Of a stretch of DNA of 64,000 bases, positions 37,333 through 49,080 are shown in pieces. Positions within the stretch are counted from its first letter, which is position 1; each line of letters opens with the position of its first letter. Source of the DNA: Siphonodentalium dalli (taxonomy: Eukaryota > Mollusca > Scaphopoda > Gadilida > Siphonodentaliidae). The notes beneath the pieces are model-generated. The model made no database searches. It was not told the DNA's origin and saw nothing but the letters and a program-made list of their open reading frames with translations. Position numbers and translations under genes: made by a program. The stretch covers positions 47,870,073 to 47,934,072 of the forward strand of contig CP136064.1 in assembly GCA_032622095.1 (NCBI GenBank). Direction: 5' to 3'.

Positions 37333-38111
37333 TATGATTCCTCCATCGCTGCATGTGAGTGATATATAAGACTGAAGTCCACCATCGCTGCATGTGCGTC
37401 ATATATAAGACTGAAGTCCTCCATCGCTGCATGTGAGTCATATATAAGACTGAAGTCGTCCTCCATCGCTGCATGTGAGCCATATATAAAACTGAAGTCC
37501 TCCATCGCTGCACGTGAGTCATATATAAAACTGCAGTCCTCCATCGCTGCATGTACGTCATATATAAGACTGACGTCCCCCATCGCTGCATGTGAGTCAT
37601 ATATAAGAATGAAGTCCTCCATCGCTGCATAAGAGTCATATATAAGACTGAAGTCCTCCATCGCTGCAAGGGAGTCATATATGAGACTGAAGTCCCCCAT
37701 CGCTGCATGTGAGCCATATATAAGACTGAAGTCCTCCATCGCTGCATGTGAGTCATATATGACTGAAGTACGTCCTCCATCGCTGCACGTGAGTCATATA
37801 TAAGACTGAAGTCATCCATCGCTGCATGTGAGTCATATATAAGACTGAAGTTATCAATAGCTGCATGTGAGTCATATAAGACTGAAGTCCTCCATCGCGG
37901 CATGTGAGTCATATATAAGACTGAAGTCCTCCATCGCTGCATGTGAGTCATATATAAGACTGAAGTCCTCCATCGCTGCATGTAAGTCATATATAAGACT
38001 GAAGTCCTCCATCGCTGCATGTGAGTCATATATAAGACTGAAGTCATCCATCGCTGCATGTGAGTCATATATAAGACTGAAGTCCTCCATCGCTATATGT
38101 GAGTCATATAT
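37333..38111. repeat. 39-bp minisatellite, 20 units
   Basis: Units of 39 bp contain CCATCGCTGCATGTGAGTCA and TATATAAGACTGAAGTC. I count 20 starts from 37341 to 38086, most spaced 39 bp, with a few changed by 1-4 bp. Because 39 is divisible by three and the unit lacks stops in several frames, it creates long open frames on both strands (up to 258 codons on minus) with 13-residue periodicity. These are artefacts of the repeat. Confidence 0.95.
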
Positions 38112-38619
38112 AAGGGTCAATTCACACCGGGCGCGAGCGCGCAATTTTTACGGCCATTTTCTGTCGTCCGTAGCGGTTCAAAGCGCGCGTTTGTTATATT
38201 CACACCGAAAGCGACTGGATCGCTTCGTCGCGCGCGATGGTTTGGGTATATAATCGTGTGAGTGCATCAATTACAGGCAGTTCGCAAATACTATATGCAC
38301 ATGTATATGGACATTTTAATCAGAATTTGCTAAACATATATCAAGTGGAATGGTGCACGGGCTTCCTAAATTATCATAGAAATTACGTTTAATTGAATTT
38401 AATTCTATAATTCCGGTTTGTGAGTTTTTATCGGGGGGGGGGCAAATTGTGCGCGAAGTGACTTCACAAGCTTGGAATATATAGATTGGGACCAAACATT
38501 AACCAGACGATCCTGTTATTACGTCGAGCGCTTGCCAGGCATTTTCTCTTCCCATTTATCCTTGCACTTAAGTTATTAGCATGTCAATAAAGCCCCCCCC
38601 CCCCCCACCACATGTGTTA

Positions 38620-39085
38620 CCGCGACGACGAATGCATGTGTCGCCTTCAAATAGGAGGGAATTTCGCTCGTATAAAATATCCTATTTGACAGCGGCCCAA
38701 TTATCCCGCTGGTTTGCCACAAAGTGAGAAATCGACGAAGCATAAACTCACTGCTGTGATCGCGTCGTGGTCAGCGATTCAGTCACTTGCAGTGTGAATA
38801 TAAAAAACTGCTATATAAGGTTGTTCCACACCGGGCTCGAGCGAGCGATTATAACGGCCGTTTTATAACGTCCGTAGCAGTTCAAAGCGCGCGATTTTTA
38901 TGTTCACACCGCAAGCGACCGACTCGCTGACCACGAGGCGATTATAGCAGTGATTTTATGCTTCGTCGAATTGTCGCTTTGTTGCAAACCAGCGAGATAA
39001 TTGGACGGCTCTCAAATAGGTGTTTATACGACCGTTATTTTTCTATTTGATGACGGCACACTGATTTGTCGCCGCGATAATGGAG
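38620..39085. repeat. Foldback with N3-type sequence
   Basis: Arms of about 180 bp (38620-38797 and 38902-39085) pair through blocks such as CGACGAAGCATAAA and CGTGGTCAGCGA. The centre carries another N3 terminus (GTTGTTCCACACCGGGC). This looks like two N3 ends in inverted arrangement. Confidence 0.75.
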
Positions 39086-39119
39086 GACTTTAGCGAGAGG
39101 CTAATAATCGAAGTACAAC

Positions 39120-39240
39120 GCATGTGTGTCTGTATGGCACATGTGTGTCTGTATGACTGTGTGTGTCTGTATGACTGTATGTATGTATGTATGCATGTAT
39201 GCCATGTGTGTCTGTATGACTGTATGTCTCTATGACCAAA
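39120..39240. repeat. TGTA/TGTC-rich microsatellite
   Basis: Mixed GTATGACTGTATG and TATG units, irregular. Confidence 0.85.
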
Positions 39241-39497
39241 TAATTAAACCATTTATTTTTTTTATTTTTCGTGACTGAAATTCCACCTTAGATTACTATA
39301 TTCAGTTTATTCCTTGTAAAGAACTAAAATCATGGACCGTATAATCTGCTCCATTGGTTGGTGAATTATATTTTGGTATAATCAGGGGAAATCATAAAGA
39401 ATATAACGAGGCTAGTTCATTCCAAAAGACGTTGTGGTAAACATGAGACAATGCATTCATCAACTAATAATAATCGCGTATTACCGGGTGGGAGCAC

Positions 39498-40289
39498 TAT
39501 TATAACTAATGTGTAGAAACGATTACACATCAAATGTGTAAACCCGGTTAATACACATAGCAATGTGTAGTTTTGCATACACATACATTGAACAAGTGCC
39601 GTTCTACACATAATGTGTACATTTTATTACACACACATGTGTAAGAATGTAGTTCGTGCGCATTGCGTGCCTTCAGTTTCATAGTCTGCTACATGACGAC
39701 GATATTGTTTGAGTATATGTTTTGGAATACAACTTACTACTGTCTCAATACCCATGTAATTTTGAGTGACGAGAATAAACAAATTGTAGACAAGGAATGT
39801 AAGTTCAGAATTCCGACTTGTGAGTATTGTATTAATGATATATGAGGATATATTTGTTAAAACTTTCATGAAGAATACTGCTCTTACTCTTGTTTATATG
39901 ATTGGTGTAATACGTTAATACTAAGCACGTGCAACCACGCCACGACCCTGGTTTGTTCATTTAAAACGAAAACTCACACATGACAGAGCAAAATATTACG
40001 TACCATTGTACGCCATGAAAGTTTTAACATATAAATCTCCATTTGCCATGAATACTATATACCCACAGTTCGGAATACTGAACTTTACATTCTTGTCTAC
40101 GATATATATGTGTAAGAATTTACACAACATGTGTAAGGCATAGGTGTTGATTTTATGCACACCAGTGTGTATACATGTGTATAAATTGACCCATTTATTG
40201 TGTAAAATATTTTTAAGATAAAAAATGAATAATGGTTGTGTAGCAGGGCTACACGTTGTTTGTAGAAACCCTACACATTAGTCATAAGT
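39498..40289. mobile_element. Foldback element, about 0.8 kb, rich in TGTGTA/TACACA
   Basis: Termini ATTATAACTAATGTGTAG and CTACACATTAGTCATAAG are inverted; a longer inner pair at about 39790-39870 and 40012-40100 is also inverted (GTTAAAACTTTCATG / CATGAAAGTTTTAAC). Many TGTGTAA and TTACACA motifs occur in both arms. Confidence 0.7.
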
Positions 40290-40491
40290 GTGTGGGGTGG
40301 GGTATCCCCCATGCAGCCACCTGACTCCCCTGAAATTAGCGTACACACATAATAATAACCTGACTATCGCGCGCGACGAAGCGTTTCAGTCGCTTGCGGT
40401 GTGGACATAAAAATCGCGCGCTTTGAACTGCTACGGACGTTAGAAAACGGCCGTTATAATCGTTCGCTCGCGCCCGGTGTGGAACAACCTT

Positions 40492-40533
40492 AAGACTGAA
40501 GTCCTCCATCGCTGCATGTGAGTCATATATAAG
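40492..40533. repeat. Single 39-bp satellite unit beyond the N3 element
   Basis: AGACTGAAGTCCTCCATCGC through GTCATATATAAG, the same unit and orientation as the array at 37333-38111. Its position directly after the N3 right end shows that N3 split the array. Confidence 0.9.
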
Positions 40534-40557
40534 AATCGCAGCGGAGTGTCTCACGTC

Positions 40558-41272
40558 ACTTTAATCCCTTCTATATTAAATGGATTACCCCAGTCAGTTA
40601 AAAAGTGTCATTGAATGAGCTATTATTCATTTGGAGGGATGTTAAAGGTACTCAATCCGATCAGACGGTCCTCATATCATCAAGTTACAACAACAACATT
40701 TCTTCAAAATACGCTTTAGTTATCAGAATCGATTAATTACAACAAAATAACGCTAACCACTGTCAACTATGGTATAAAATTTCCCAAAAACGTGTTATTT
40801 ATCAACATGTTTTTCAACGAAATATGGCCGTATTATCACTTGATTATCACGAAATTTTGCCGTATTACCACTTAATTTTAGAGTGATCCATCTTCATCCG
40901 CAATTTTGTCCGAGATCGTCGCCTTGATGATTTTTTCCCAGGCCACAAATAAGTACACATCTCGAGAAATAACAAATTTAAAAAATCGATATCTGATCAC
41001 TCTGAGCTTTGATTGGTGGCTTCCTCGTCTCGAATCAAATATGTTTTACCCCGAAGCCAAAGGAATCGTAAATTTTGGGAGTGTTAATTCTGATTATGCA
41101 TCTTTAATGTGATTAAAGCAGACGACAGATAAATAAAAGTGCAGATGGAGCCCTATTTATTGAGTGAAATGCTTAGATAATAAATTCAACAAACGACCCA
41201 TTGAACTTATTATCTGAACATTTCCTATGTGATAACTACTCATCAATGATGCTTTAGTATAGAAAGGGTTAA
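40558..41272 (+). mobile_element. MITE family T2, split by a T5 element
   Basis: Left part ACTTTAATCCCTTCTATATT to GGAGGGATG; right part from AAGCAGACGACAGATAAATA to TAGTATAGAAAGGGTTAA. The last 69 bp are repeated once in tandem, ending at 41340. Confidence 0.75.
40642..41107 (+). mobile_element. TTAA MITE, family T5 (copy 9a)
   Basis: TTAAAGGTACTCAATCCGAT at the left; the right end reads TTCTGATTATGCATCTTTAA. The T2 copy at 12992-13234 has the matching uninterrupted sequence (13130-13158, minus strand GGGATGCTAAGGTGACAAAA), an empty site in which TTAA is CTAA. A second T5 copy is at 47450-48718. Confidence 0.7.
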
Positions 41273-41340
41273 ACTTATTATCTGAACATTTCCTATGGGA
41301 TAACTACTCATCAATGATGCTTTAGTATAGAAAGGGGTAA
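41273..41340 (+). repeat. Tandem duplication of a T2 right end
   Basis: Repeats 41206-41272 with one or two changes, again ending TAGTATAGAAAGGG(G)TAA. Confidence 0.9.
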
Positions 41341-43210
41341 CGTCTTAAACGAGCCCGTTAAAATAAATACCATAAGGACTTGATAGATGTCAGACGACTA
41401 TATATCAAACATCATTATTTGACAGGGGTATCAAGTCGCTTCAACCACAACGACAAATATCAGAATCAAATGAAATTTATTTATCAGAACATCTCTGTTG
41501 AAAAGGCAATGTTTGAAGCAAGCAGTGGGTGAGAAAGTAAGACAGGTTAAGCATCTACCTGTGAAAGCATTACCCACTTGGAACCAATATTTCAAGAACT
41601 GACTACTGTGAAACTTTCTTCCGTCAGCTGCCTGTATTGTGCTCCCCGGGCATGCGGAGAAACTCATAATTTAAATAGTTTGTCTATCACTTATGCCATT
41701 GGTTCTCCGTGCAACTTTGCTACTATGTAAAGTGTTGTTTTGCGACAGCCCTAGTTACAGGTTACACTGGTGTAAATAAGGTTCCGAGCGACATCTAGCG
41801 GATGCGGGAGGAATATATAGGAGAGAATAAAATAGACACTGGGCCCTGATTGGTCAATAGCCTTGTGTGCTTTTCACATAAAAAAATCATCACACCTCTT
41901 CCCTATGATTTCCCATAGGTAAAATAACCATTGGCACAGGAATTAACCCTTTGTAGTGAAGTTTGAATTTTTTGGTGTGGTCCAAAATATGACTGTATTT
42001 TTTTATGCGGTTCTGACACTAGTTACGAAAACATAAGATTTAAAGGCGAATTCCCTGCTAGACAGACATGATTTTTTTGTGTAAAAAGTTTCCCAAAATG
42101 TCAATTTTTCAGATTTAAAGAAAATTTTGGACCCAACATTTATATTGCCAACACTATACGCTAAAACGTTAGCACTGAGGCCTATGGAAAACATTTACAC
42201 CAGTATAACCTACAATTGGACTCCTATAGGAATCACTGAACTAAATGGTTTCCCATAGGCGACAGTGTTAACGTTTCGACCGAATTAACTGAATTGAAGC
42301 CTACAGACTATTCCAGTGGTGTTTACCCAGCTAGATTGATACCAGTTGATCACGAAAATGCAAGAAAAATCATATGTCATGCGTTTACTTTTTTAAATAA
42401 ATCCCCAATTGTACGACAGGACTATCCCACAGCCAAATTTGGTCTGGAAAAACCCAGAACTACAACAGCTAGTTAAATCAATTTCCCACTCGCAAAAATC
42501 CATTCCCCCATTAATTCACTAGTTTAAATTATTTAGATATGATGTACACATAAAATAAACACGATGTCATATTTTAATAACGTGTCACATGTATCAGGTG
42601 AAGGTCATTCTTCAGTTACCTTCACCTTTAACATTCCACGGTGTACTCGCTCCCCGACTCTGGAACACATTTAGCTCCCTGATTCCTATATATATGTATA
42701 TGTGTACTACATAGCGTTTCTTATAGTATTTTATCGAAATATAGACTTTTCTGAAACCAAAAATAGGTTATATCGGGCAGTATTGGTTTTATTTTTTCAA
42801 TATGAGGGCACCTGAAAATTAGTGTCAATCGTCAAAATAAAATCAAAAAATTAAGATTTTTTTTTTCAATTTTACTAGCTGATGTATCTCGTACAAACTT
42901 AAATATGACCTTATACACCATAATATTATTAAATTGAAGAGAAAGTGTTAGTCTACATTTTGAGAGTGTTAACGTGTCCAATTTTAACCCTTTTCGTGCA
43001 GAATTTGGCAATTTATAATAAAAAAAATACCAATTTAAATGTGCATCAGAAACGTTTATATTTTTTTGGAATAGGCTCAGTTGTATTTTCACGTTCCCCT
43101 CTGTCACTGGATGCAAAGCATGTGTCAAGTGGTTGGTCTCCGTATTTGGTTTACATGTCTGGTTTGTAACCAAATATATATTATTCAGATGTACGTTCAA
43201 TATGCATACA
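41341..43210. other. No gene recognised
   Basis: The only structure noticed is a small inverted pair AGGTGAAGGT / ACCTTCACCT near 42596-42629. Open frames have no motifs. Confidence 0.4.
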
Positions 43211-46108
43211 TATCTATATCTATATTTGCGAATGTCCGTCTGTCTGTCTGTCTGTGTTCTATAGAAATTCACAGGGGACCACCTAGATGACACAAAAGGG
43301 GTCTAATAGGGGTAACTTTGTACGAGAAAGATAATGGCGAGAGTTAGAATTTTCTAAAGTGACGCCGTTGTTGCCAGGGGCAGAAAAGGGGGTGGGGCAG
43401 AAAAAACATTGTCTCGGATTGCCACCAAACTATAATCATCCCCATAATATGAGGAATCTAATGGTGTGGTTTAAATATGTCAAAAGTCGCACCGTTCGTG
43501 TCAGGGATGCCCGGAAGGGGAGAGGGGCACCAACATTGATCAAAATAATTTTAGCGCCGAATTCCACCAAATTGATGCACATTCTTCTGAGATCTTCCCC
43601 ATGGTACAAGGAATCTTATTGTGTGATTTAAAGACACCAAATTGGTGTCATTGGGATGAGAGATTTGGGGGGGGGGGGTGGCGGAGGGTGGGTACTAAAT
43701 CTGATAAGAGTTGGTTTAGTCGCCGATTGCCACGAAACTTATACAAATTCATCCCCATGGTATGAGGTGTCTAATGGCGTGGCTTAAATCTGTCAACAGT
43801 GGCGTCATTCGAGTCAGGGGTGCACTGAATGGGAGAGGGGCACCAAAATTGATACATAATATTTTCACCAAATTGATACGCATTCTTATCCATGATATGA
43901 GGAATCTAATCGTGTGAATTTAAAGACGTCATATGTGTGCTGTTTTGGTGAGAGATGGGGTGGGGTGGGTGAGGGTGGGCACTATATTCGTTTAGTCGCG
44001 GATTAGCACCAAACTTACAAATAATAATCTCCATGATATCAGGAGTCTAATTGTATGGTTTAATGATGTCAAAAGTGGGGCCATTCCAGTCAGGGGTGCC
44101 TAGAAGGTGAGAGGGACACAGACATTGATAAAAAATATGTTTAGCGCCGATTTCCACCTGATTGATACATATTCTTCTCCGTGATACGAATAATCTAATC
44201 GTGTGGTTTAAATGCGCCAAATTGGTGCCCTTTGGGTGAGAGATATGCAATGGTGGCCCTAAATTTGATACGAATTTGTGTACTCGCCAATTTTCATAAA
44301 TTTTATATATATTCATCTCTATAATGAGTCTAAGTGTGTGGTTTAATGATGTCAAAAGTCGCGCCGCTTGAGTCCGAAATAGGGACGGGAGGGTCACCAA
44401 AAACTTAGAAAAATATGTTTAGTGCCAATTACCGTACCAACAAACTCATACACGTTCTTCTCAAATGATACAATGAATCAAATATTTGCGAATATCTGTC
44501 TGTGTTCTATATATAACTTTAAGGGTACAATCGAGATGGCACCAAGGCGGTCTAACAGGGGTAACTTTTTACGAGTAAGATAATGGTGCGGGTTGAAATT
44601 TTCTAAAGTGACGTTGTTGGTTTCAGGGGAGGGGCTACTTTTAGCACATATTTCGACCAAATTAATATATATTATTCTTCTCCATGATACGAGGAATATA
44701 AACGTGTGATTTAAAGACGCGAAATTTGTGCCGTTTGTGTGAGAGATTGGGGGGGGGGGGGTATACCTATGATAAGAATTTGTTTAGTTGCCGACTTCTA
44801 TCAAACTTATATATAATCATCTCCATTATATAATGCATGCATGAGTCTAATAGACGTGGTTTAAATATGACAAAAGTGACGAGGTTCAAGTCATGCATGA
44901 GGAGAGTTGCACCAAAGTTGATACAAATATATTTAGCACTGATTCTATCAAATTCATGCACGTTCTTCTCTGGTGATATGATGAATTAAATCACATTTGG
45001 GGTCGTTTTGTGTCATGGATGGCGAGAGCTAGCATTTATAAGATTTTTCAATTCGCCGATATCCAACAAAGTTACATATAGTCATCTCCCAGGCCATCTC
45101 CATGTCATTCTAATGAGTTTTTGGCATTCCAATTTCACAATCTCGACAAATGGTGACCGAATTAAGTCACTTGAACAATTATATCTTCTCAACTGTCATA
45201 TTTATATGGGGATGGAAATCAGGGCATTCCTATAATGATCTAGCAACACAGATACATAGAAGAAAGCATTAAAAGCATATTTAAATCAATCTATTTAAGA
45301 GATACATATATTCATTCAAACTAAGGGACCTTGAATCGTCAGAGGATTGCATATTAGAATGACTCATGTATATATTATAACACGATTGAGTCTGTCCCAT
45401 TCAATATAGTTTCCACAAAAAAAGTTACAATTGCCAAGATATATGAAAATGTAGAGCAGGCCTGTTCAAAAATAGTGGGCACAGTGTGCCGCCAAATATG
45501 GTTACTTCTGAGATAAAGGAAAACGCAGTCTGTAGCACATGACTTTTCAGGATCCTCCAATATTGACATCTGACAAGGGTATATCTGCCCGATACAGAGG
45601 ATTTCTTAAATTTTTTAGAACAGACTCATCGCCTAACATCAATTCTTTTAAACTGAAAATGATTAGCCAGTATATAGCACCAGAACCGATGAGCACCTGG
45701 ACATATCTTTAAAACATCTGTATCTTCATGAAGATATGATAAACTAGATTGATTGATTGATTGATACATCTCAATTGTCGTCTTTTATTTTGTCGAACAA
45801 ATGTGTTTATGATGTTCATGTTTCATGCTATAACGTCTGAAGTATACGCAGTTGTAAATAAATAAATACTTCTTAATTGGTTGTACGGATTTAACGCGAT
45901 AAACAAAATGATAATCGCTCCGACCTGACAAGGTGAGACACTACTTATATTCCATGTGTAAGAATCATGTTTTGTTATGATATTTGGATATACAATTTAT
46001 GAGAATACGTGTAACACTTTGAGAGCAAGAGTATTCTCTATTCCCACCAAATACCCACAGAGGGTTTCACCTCACTTTAACCTGGGCAACGCCGGGTAAC
46101 CCTGCTAG
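43211..46108 (+). mobile_element. Helitron-like non-autonomous element, copy 2
   Basis: Inverted copy of 9080-12035. It starts near TCTATATCTATATTTGCG, with a CTGTCTGTCTGTCTGTG tract, and ends GGGCAACGCCGGGTAACCC, then CTAG at 46105-46108 followed by T. A second 5' head at about 44470-44660 repeats GCGAATATCTGTCTGTG and a GGTACAATCGAGATGGCACC-like block. Tandem units of about 280 bp fill the space between heads and between head and tail. Single-base G tracts occur at 43668 and 44749. Confidence 0.6.
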
Positions 46109-46639
46109 TATCTAATATATCTACGACCAAAAGATCGTGAAATTGCCGATTAACGCTAAGGATGGATAATAAAATTGTCCACGATAAAACTATAAATGGT
46201 ACGTTTCCTTCATCTGGAAATAATTAGAACGCCCATATAGACGAACCTTATCTGTATATATTGTTGTAGTGTTATGACTAATTGTTTGTCAGAAACACGC
46301 GGAAATTAATTTATAAAGATCCCCCAAACGCTCTTTGTCATATTGATAGATCATTTGAATATGTAGTAGCCGACTTAAATTCAAAACACGATAAAGCTGC
46401 CTATTTTGAAAGACGATAGTTGACCATCAAAGCCTCAAATGAATGGGTTTATAGGTTCGATCTCATTATTCTGTGTTGTATAATATGAATAGATGGCGAA
46501 TCTCCAACTACGCAGCTACCAGATGGTAAGGTATTTTTTGTTATATTTTATATTTTGGGGTTTATCATTGATTAAGCCATATTACGACGATGTCAGTTTT
46601 AAGGTTAGTTTAATCAGGTTTTATGGGGAAATTACTCTA
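46109..46639. other. No recognisable feature
   Basis: No supported feature. Confidence 0.4.
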
Positions 46640-46772
46640 CTGCGCATAGAAACCTACGATCCCAGATTGCATCTGACAAACTTTCCATGCAGATTCGCAA
46701 TTGCTAGAAGACTTATATCGGTCTAATGCAACTAACGAACTGAGCCACAGGGCGCCCAGATAATAAGAGGTA
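46640..46772 (-). other. Possible tRNA-derived SINE fragment
   Basis: On the minus strand, GGGCGCCCTGTGGCTCAGTT supplies a good A box. A downstream TAGGTTTCTATGC is a poor B box at too great a distance for a tRNA. Weak evidence. Confidence 0.25.
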
Positions 46773-47449
46773 TTATTCGTTATTAGCTTTATCTATCACA
46801 CAGTGCCAGACTGTTGGATCAGGGAATTATCGTCTGAAATGGTATTTCCTTCTCGAAAATGTACAAGCAAATCAATACGTGTCTGGGCCGCACCCATGCA
46901 TGCGCTGATTATATGCAACCATGGGCGCCGGATCAGGGGACCAGAGAGAGGGTTGTCCTTTCTGTCATCACAAGGGGACAAATATTACGACACTAAGTCC
47001 CCTTCATTGATCATGGAATGGCGAGAAATACCTCACATACATTATACAGCTAAAATAGCATTTTTATATTGCCGAAAGAGAAAACATATATCCACTCTAG
47101 TAGCATAACACGAGCTTGGTCCAGGAAAATACATTAAATGCCTTTTGAATAACATTATTTCCCTGCCACCTTTAAAACCAAAACCAAAACCCCAAAAATC
47201 CATTTCTCGAAGTTGTGCCACGCCCTGGTTGCTTTCGGTGCCTCTGTATGCAACCGAGGTCATAAAATTTATGCAATGCGACCGCGTATCTATCCAGCCG
47301 ATTAATCCAAGAAGAATAACTCATAGCGCAAGTATAGTATAAGCTGGCACACCGCCTATTGGATAGTGTCCCTTAGACCACCAATATAAACGCAGTTAAA
47401 CGCCGACAGAACCGCATCGGATTCCATACTTTTGGCTGTATAGCTTTCG
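46773..47449. other. No recognisable feature
   Basis: Open frames at 46803-47108 (plus) and 47042-47263 (minus) overlap each other and carry no motifs. Confidence 0.35.
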
Positions 47450-47578
47450 TTAAAGGTACAACATCCGATTCAATGTTCTCCGTATAATCAGATTCCAACA
47501 ACAACAGCAGCAGCAGCAACAACATCATTTCTTCAACAGAAGCTTTAGTTATCAGAATCGATTAATTACCCAATAAAA

Positions 47579-48449
47579 CAGGGGGGGGGGGGGACTGCAG
47601 ACACAGGGTGGAAAAAACTGTTTTCTTCGATTTATTTGGGTACCCCCCCCCCCCCCCAAAAACAGCAAAAACTGCAGTTTTTTCCACTGACCACCCCCCC
47701 CCCCCCCCCAGAAAAAAAAAATCAAATCTACCCCAGCCGGACAACAACTCGGTTTGACCGGAAACCGAAAAAAACACCGGAGCATACAATTCACGAGAAG
47801 GTGCTTGGTAACTTAGTTTAAATTATTATGACTAAAATGGTCATTGTCTACCAGTAGAACGCAGATTTGTACCTCGTGATGTCATGACATGTACAAACAT
47901 GTATATTGGTGATCGCAACGCTTTGTATGCACTTTAAAAAATGACAACTAGTCATTACCTCGACTTTGAAAAAGATGCAAATGAGATGAGTGAGATACCA
48001 GCATATAACTGTTTTCTGATACCATTGGAGGAGAAATTGTTTAATACATGGGATAGTTCTGCAGTAAAAATTTGCCAGATAAGCGATTGCAGGGTAGAAT
48101 TCTGCATTCGACTGGTAGACACTGACATATTCGGCATTATTAAGAGGGTTAATGGGGTCAATATCACATGTAAACCAAGACAGTGGTTATCCAAAATTGT
48201 TTTAGGTGGATTGTACTACTCATGTATATATGATTTGGATATTAAGGTTAATCCATATTCTATAAAATGAGAGAAAATTGAAGTTGTGAGTCTGAAAATA
48301 CATATTTGGAAAAAAATTACATGCAAATTTTTTTCGACACCCCCCCCTAAATGAATAAGGAAAAAATTTACGTGTAAATTTTTGACGCCTAGGTACCCCC
48401 CCACCCCCGGTACGTTGTGTCCCGCAGTTTTTTCCGCCCCCCCCCCCTG
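47579..48449. mobile_element. hAT-like element with poly-G/poly-C termini
   Basis: Begins CAGGGGGGGGGGGGGG and ends CCCCCCCCCTG. The CAGG..CCTG ends fit the hAT superfamily, and AATAAAA flanks both sides (7 identical bases; hAT normally duplicates 8). The inner ends share AAAAAACTG. Further C tracts near 47644, 47694, 48341 and 48397 suggest repeated or nested ends. T5 copy 9a shows the empty arrangement near 40740. Homopolymer lengths may be sequencing-limited. Confidence 0.6.
47941..48270 (+). CDS. Unrecognised 109-aa open frame inside the hAT-like element
   Basis: The ATG has A at -3. The product is 109 residues with mixed polarity, no signal peptide, no membrane segment and no motif I recognise; five cysteines (residues 24, 45, 50, 55, 77) lie in the first three quarters and one more near residue 94. 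It occupies the middle of a short hAT-like element that otherwise looks non-coding. It may be a captured host exon or chance. I do not see hAT dimerisation or catalytic motifs. Confidence 0.2.
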   Translation: MTTSHYLDFEKDANEMSEIPAYNCFLIPLEEKLFNTWDSSAVKICQISDCRVEFCIRLVDTDIFGIIKRVNGVNITCKPRQWLSKIVLGGLYYSCIYDLDIKVNPYSIK

Positions 48450-48718
48450 AATAAAAGCTACATACTGTCAACTATAGTATAGAATTTTCCAAAAACGTGT
48501 TATATATAAAACATTTTGCTCAACGCAATTTGATATCGAGAGTTGGCCGGCTCGTCGAATATTTGCTAGGCAGCCAGGTGGTGAAAAATAACAGATTTAA
48601 AAAATCGATATCTTTCAGCTTTGATGGGTCGGTTCCTCGACTCGAAACAAATATCTTTTACCACCGAAGACAACGAAATAGTATTTTAGGAGCGCTAATT
48701 CGGATTATGTATCCTTAA

Positions 48719-49080
48719 CTTCTGCCTAAATATCCTGATATTTTAAAATGTTTTCTTCAAATTCTGTATTTTTTAAATTTGGTAGATGTGATTAATCTGA
48801 AAATCTGCTCACTTCTGCGACATATTCTGGTCCGGTACAGGGAATCAACTACTTTAAGTATGAATTTGATATGCCAAGGAAAGACTGATTCAAGTCATAG
48901 AAATTAAAACAACAGGACAATAATTGGTATGAAACAATAAAGATCATTAGTAGTATATCAGTATGACTTTGAGTGTATGTTTACACAGACTGGTATGAAA
49001 ACATCGTTTATGCACTTTTCTGCGAAATAAAATAATATGACTGAAAAATTAAATCAAATTAGAAAGACCACTTACTCACA
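48719..49080. other. No recognisable feature
   Basis: No supported feature. Confidence 0.4.

Larger units (their letters stand above)
38112..40491. mobile_element. TIR element N3, about 2.4 kb, inserted in the minisatellite
   Basis: About 125-bp inverted ends: 38112-38238 and 40366-40491 share CACACCGGGCGCGAGCG, CGTCCGTAGC(G/A)GTTCAAAGCGCGCG and GCTTCGTCGCGCGCGAT. The 39-bp satellite stops at the left end and resumes for one unit at the right, so the element interrupts it. Two other long inverted repeats lie inside (38620-39085 and 39498-40289). No transposase was seen. Confidence 0.7.
47450..48718 (+). mobile_element. TTAA MITE, family T5 (copy 9b), split by a hAT-like insertion
   Basis: TTAAAGGTACAACATCCGAT to TCGGATTATGTATCCTTAA. 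Shared blocks with copy 9a are TTATCAGAATCGATTAATTA, CTGTCAACTATAGTATA and AAAAATCGATATC. Interrupted at 47579-48449. Confidence 0.7.

Noticed and set aside
37292-38068. 258-codon open frame on the minus strand with 13-residue repeats
   Set aside because: It is produced by the 39-bp minisatellite; related long frames exist in other frames and on the other strand, and there is no unique flanking coding sequence.
37333-38111. CRISPR-like array
   Set aside because: Units are contiguous 39-bp tandem copies without unique spacers, and the window is eukaryotic.
42832-43293. 153-codon minus-strand open frame
   Set aside because: It starts within the 5' end of the Helitron-like element and runs into poly-T-rich DNA; low-complexity lysine/asparagine content and no motif.
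47552-47794. Glycine-rich minus-strand frames
   Set aside because: They are translations of homopolymer C tracts.
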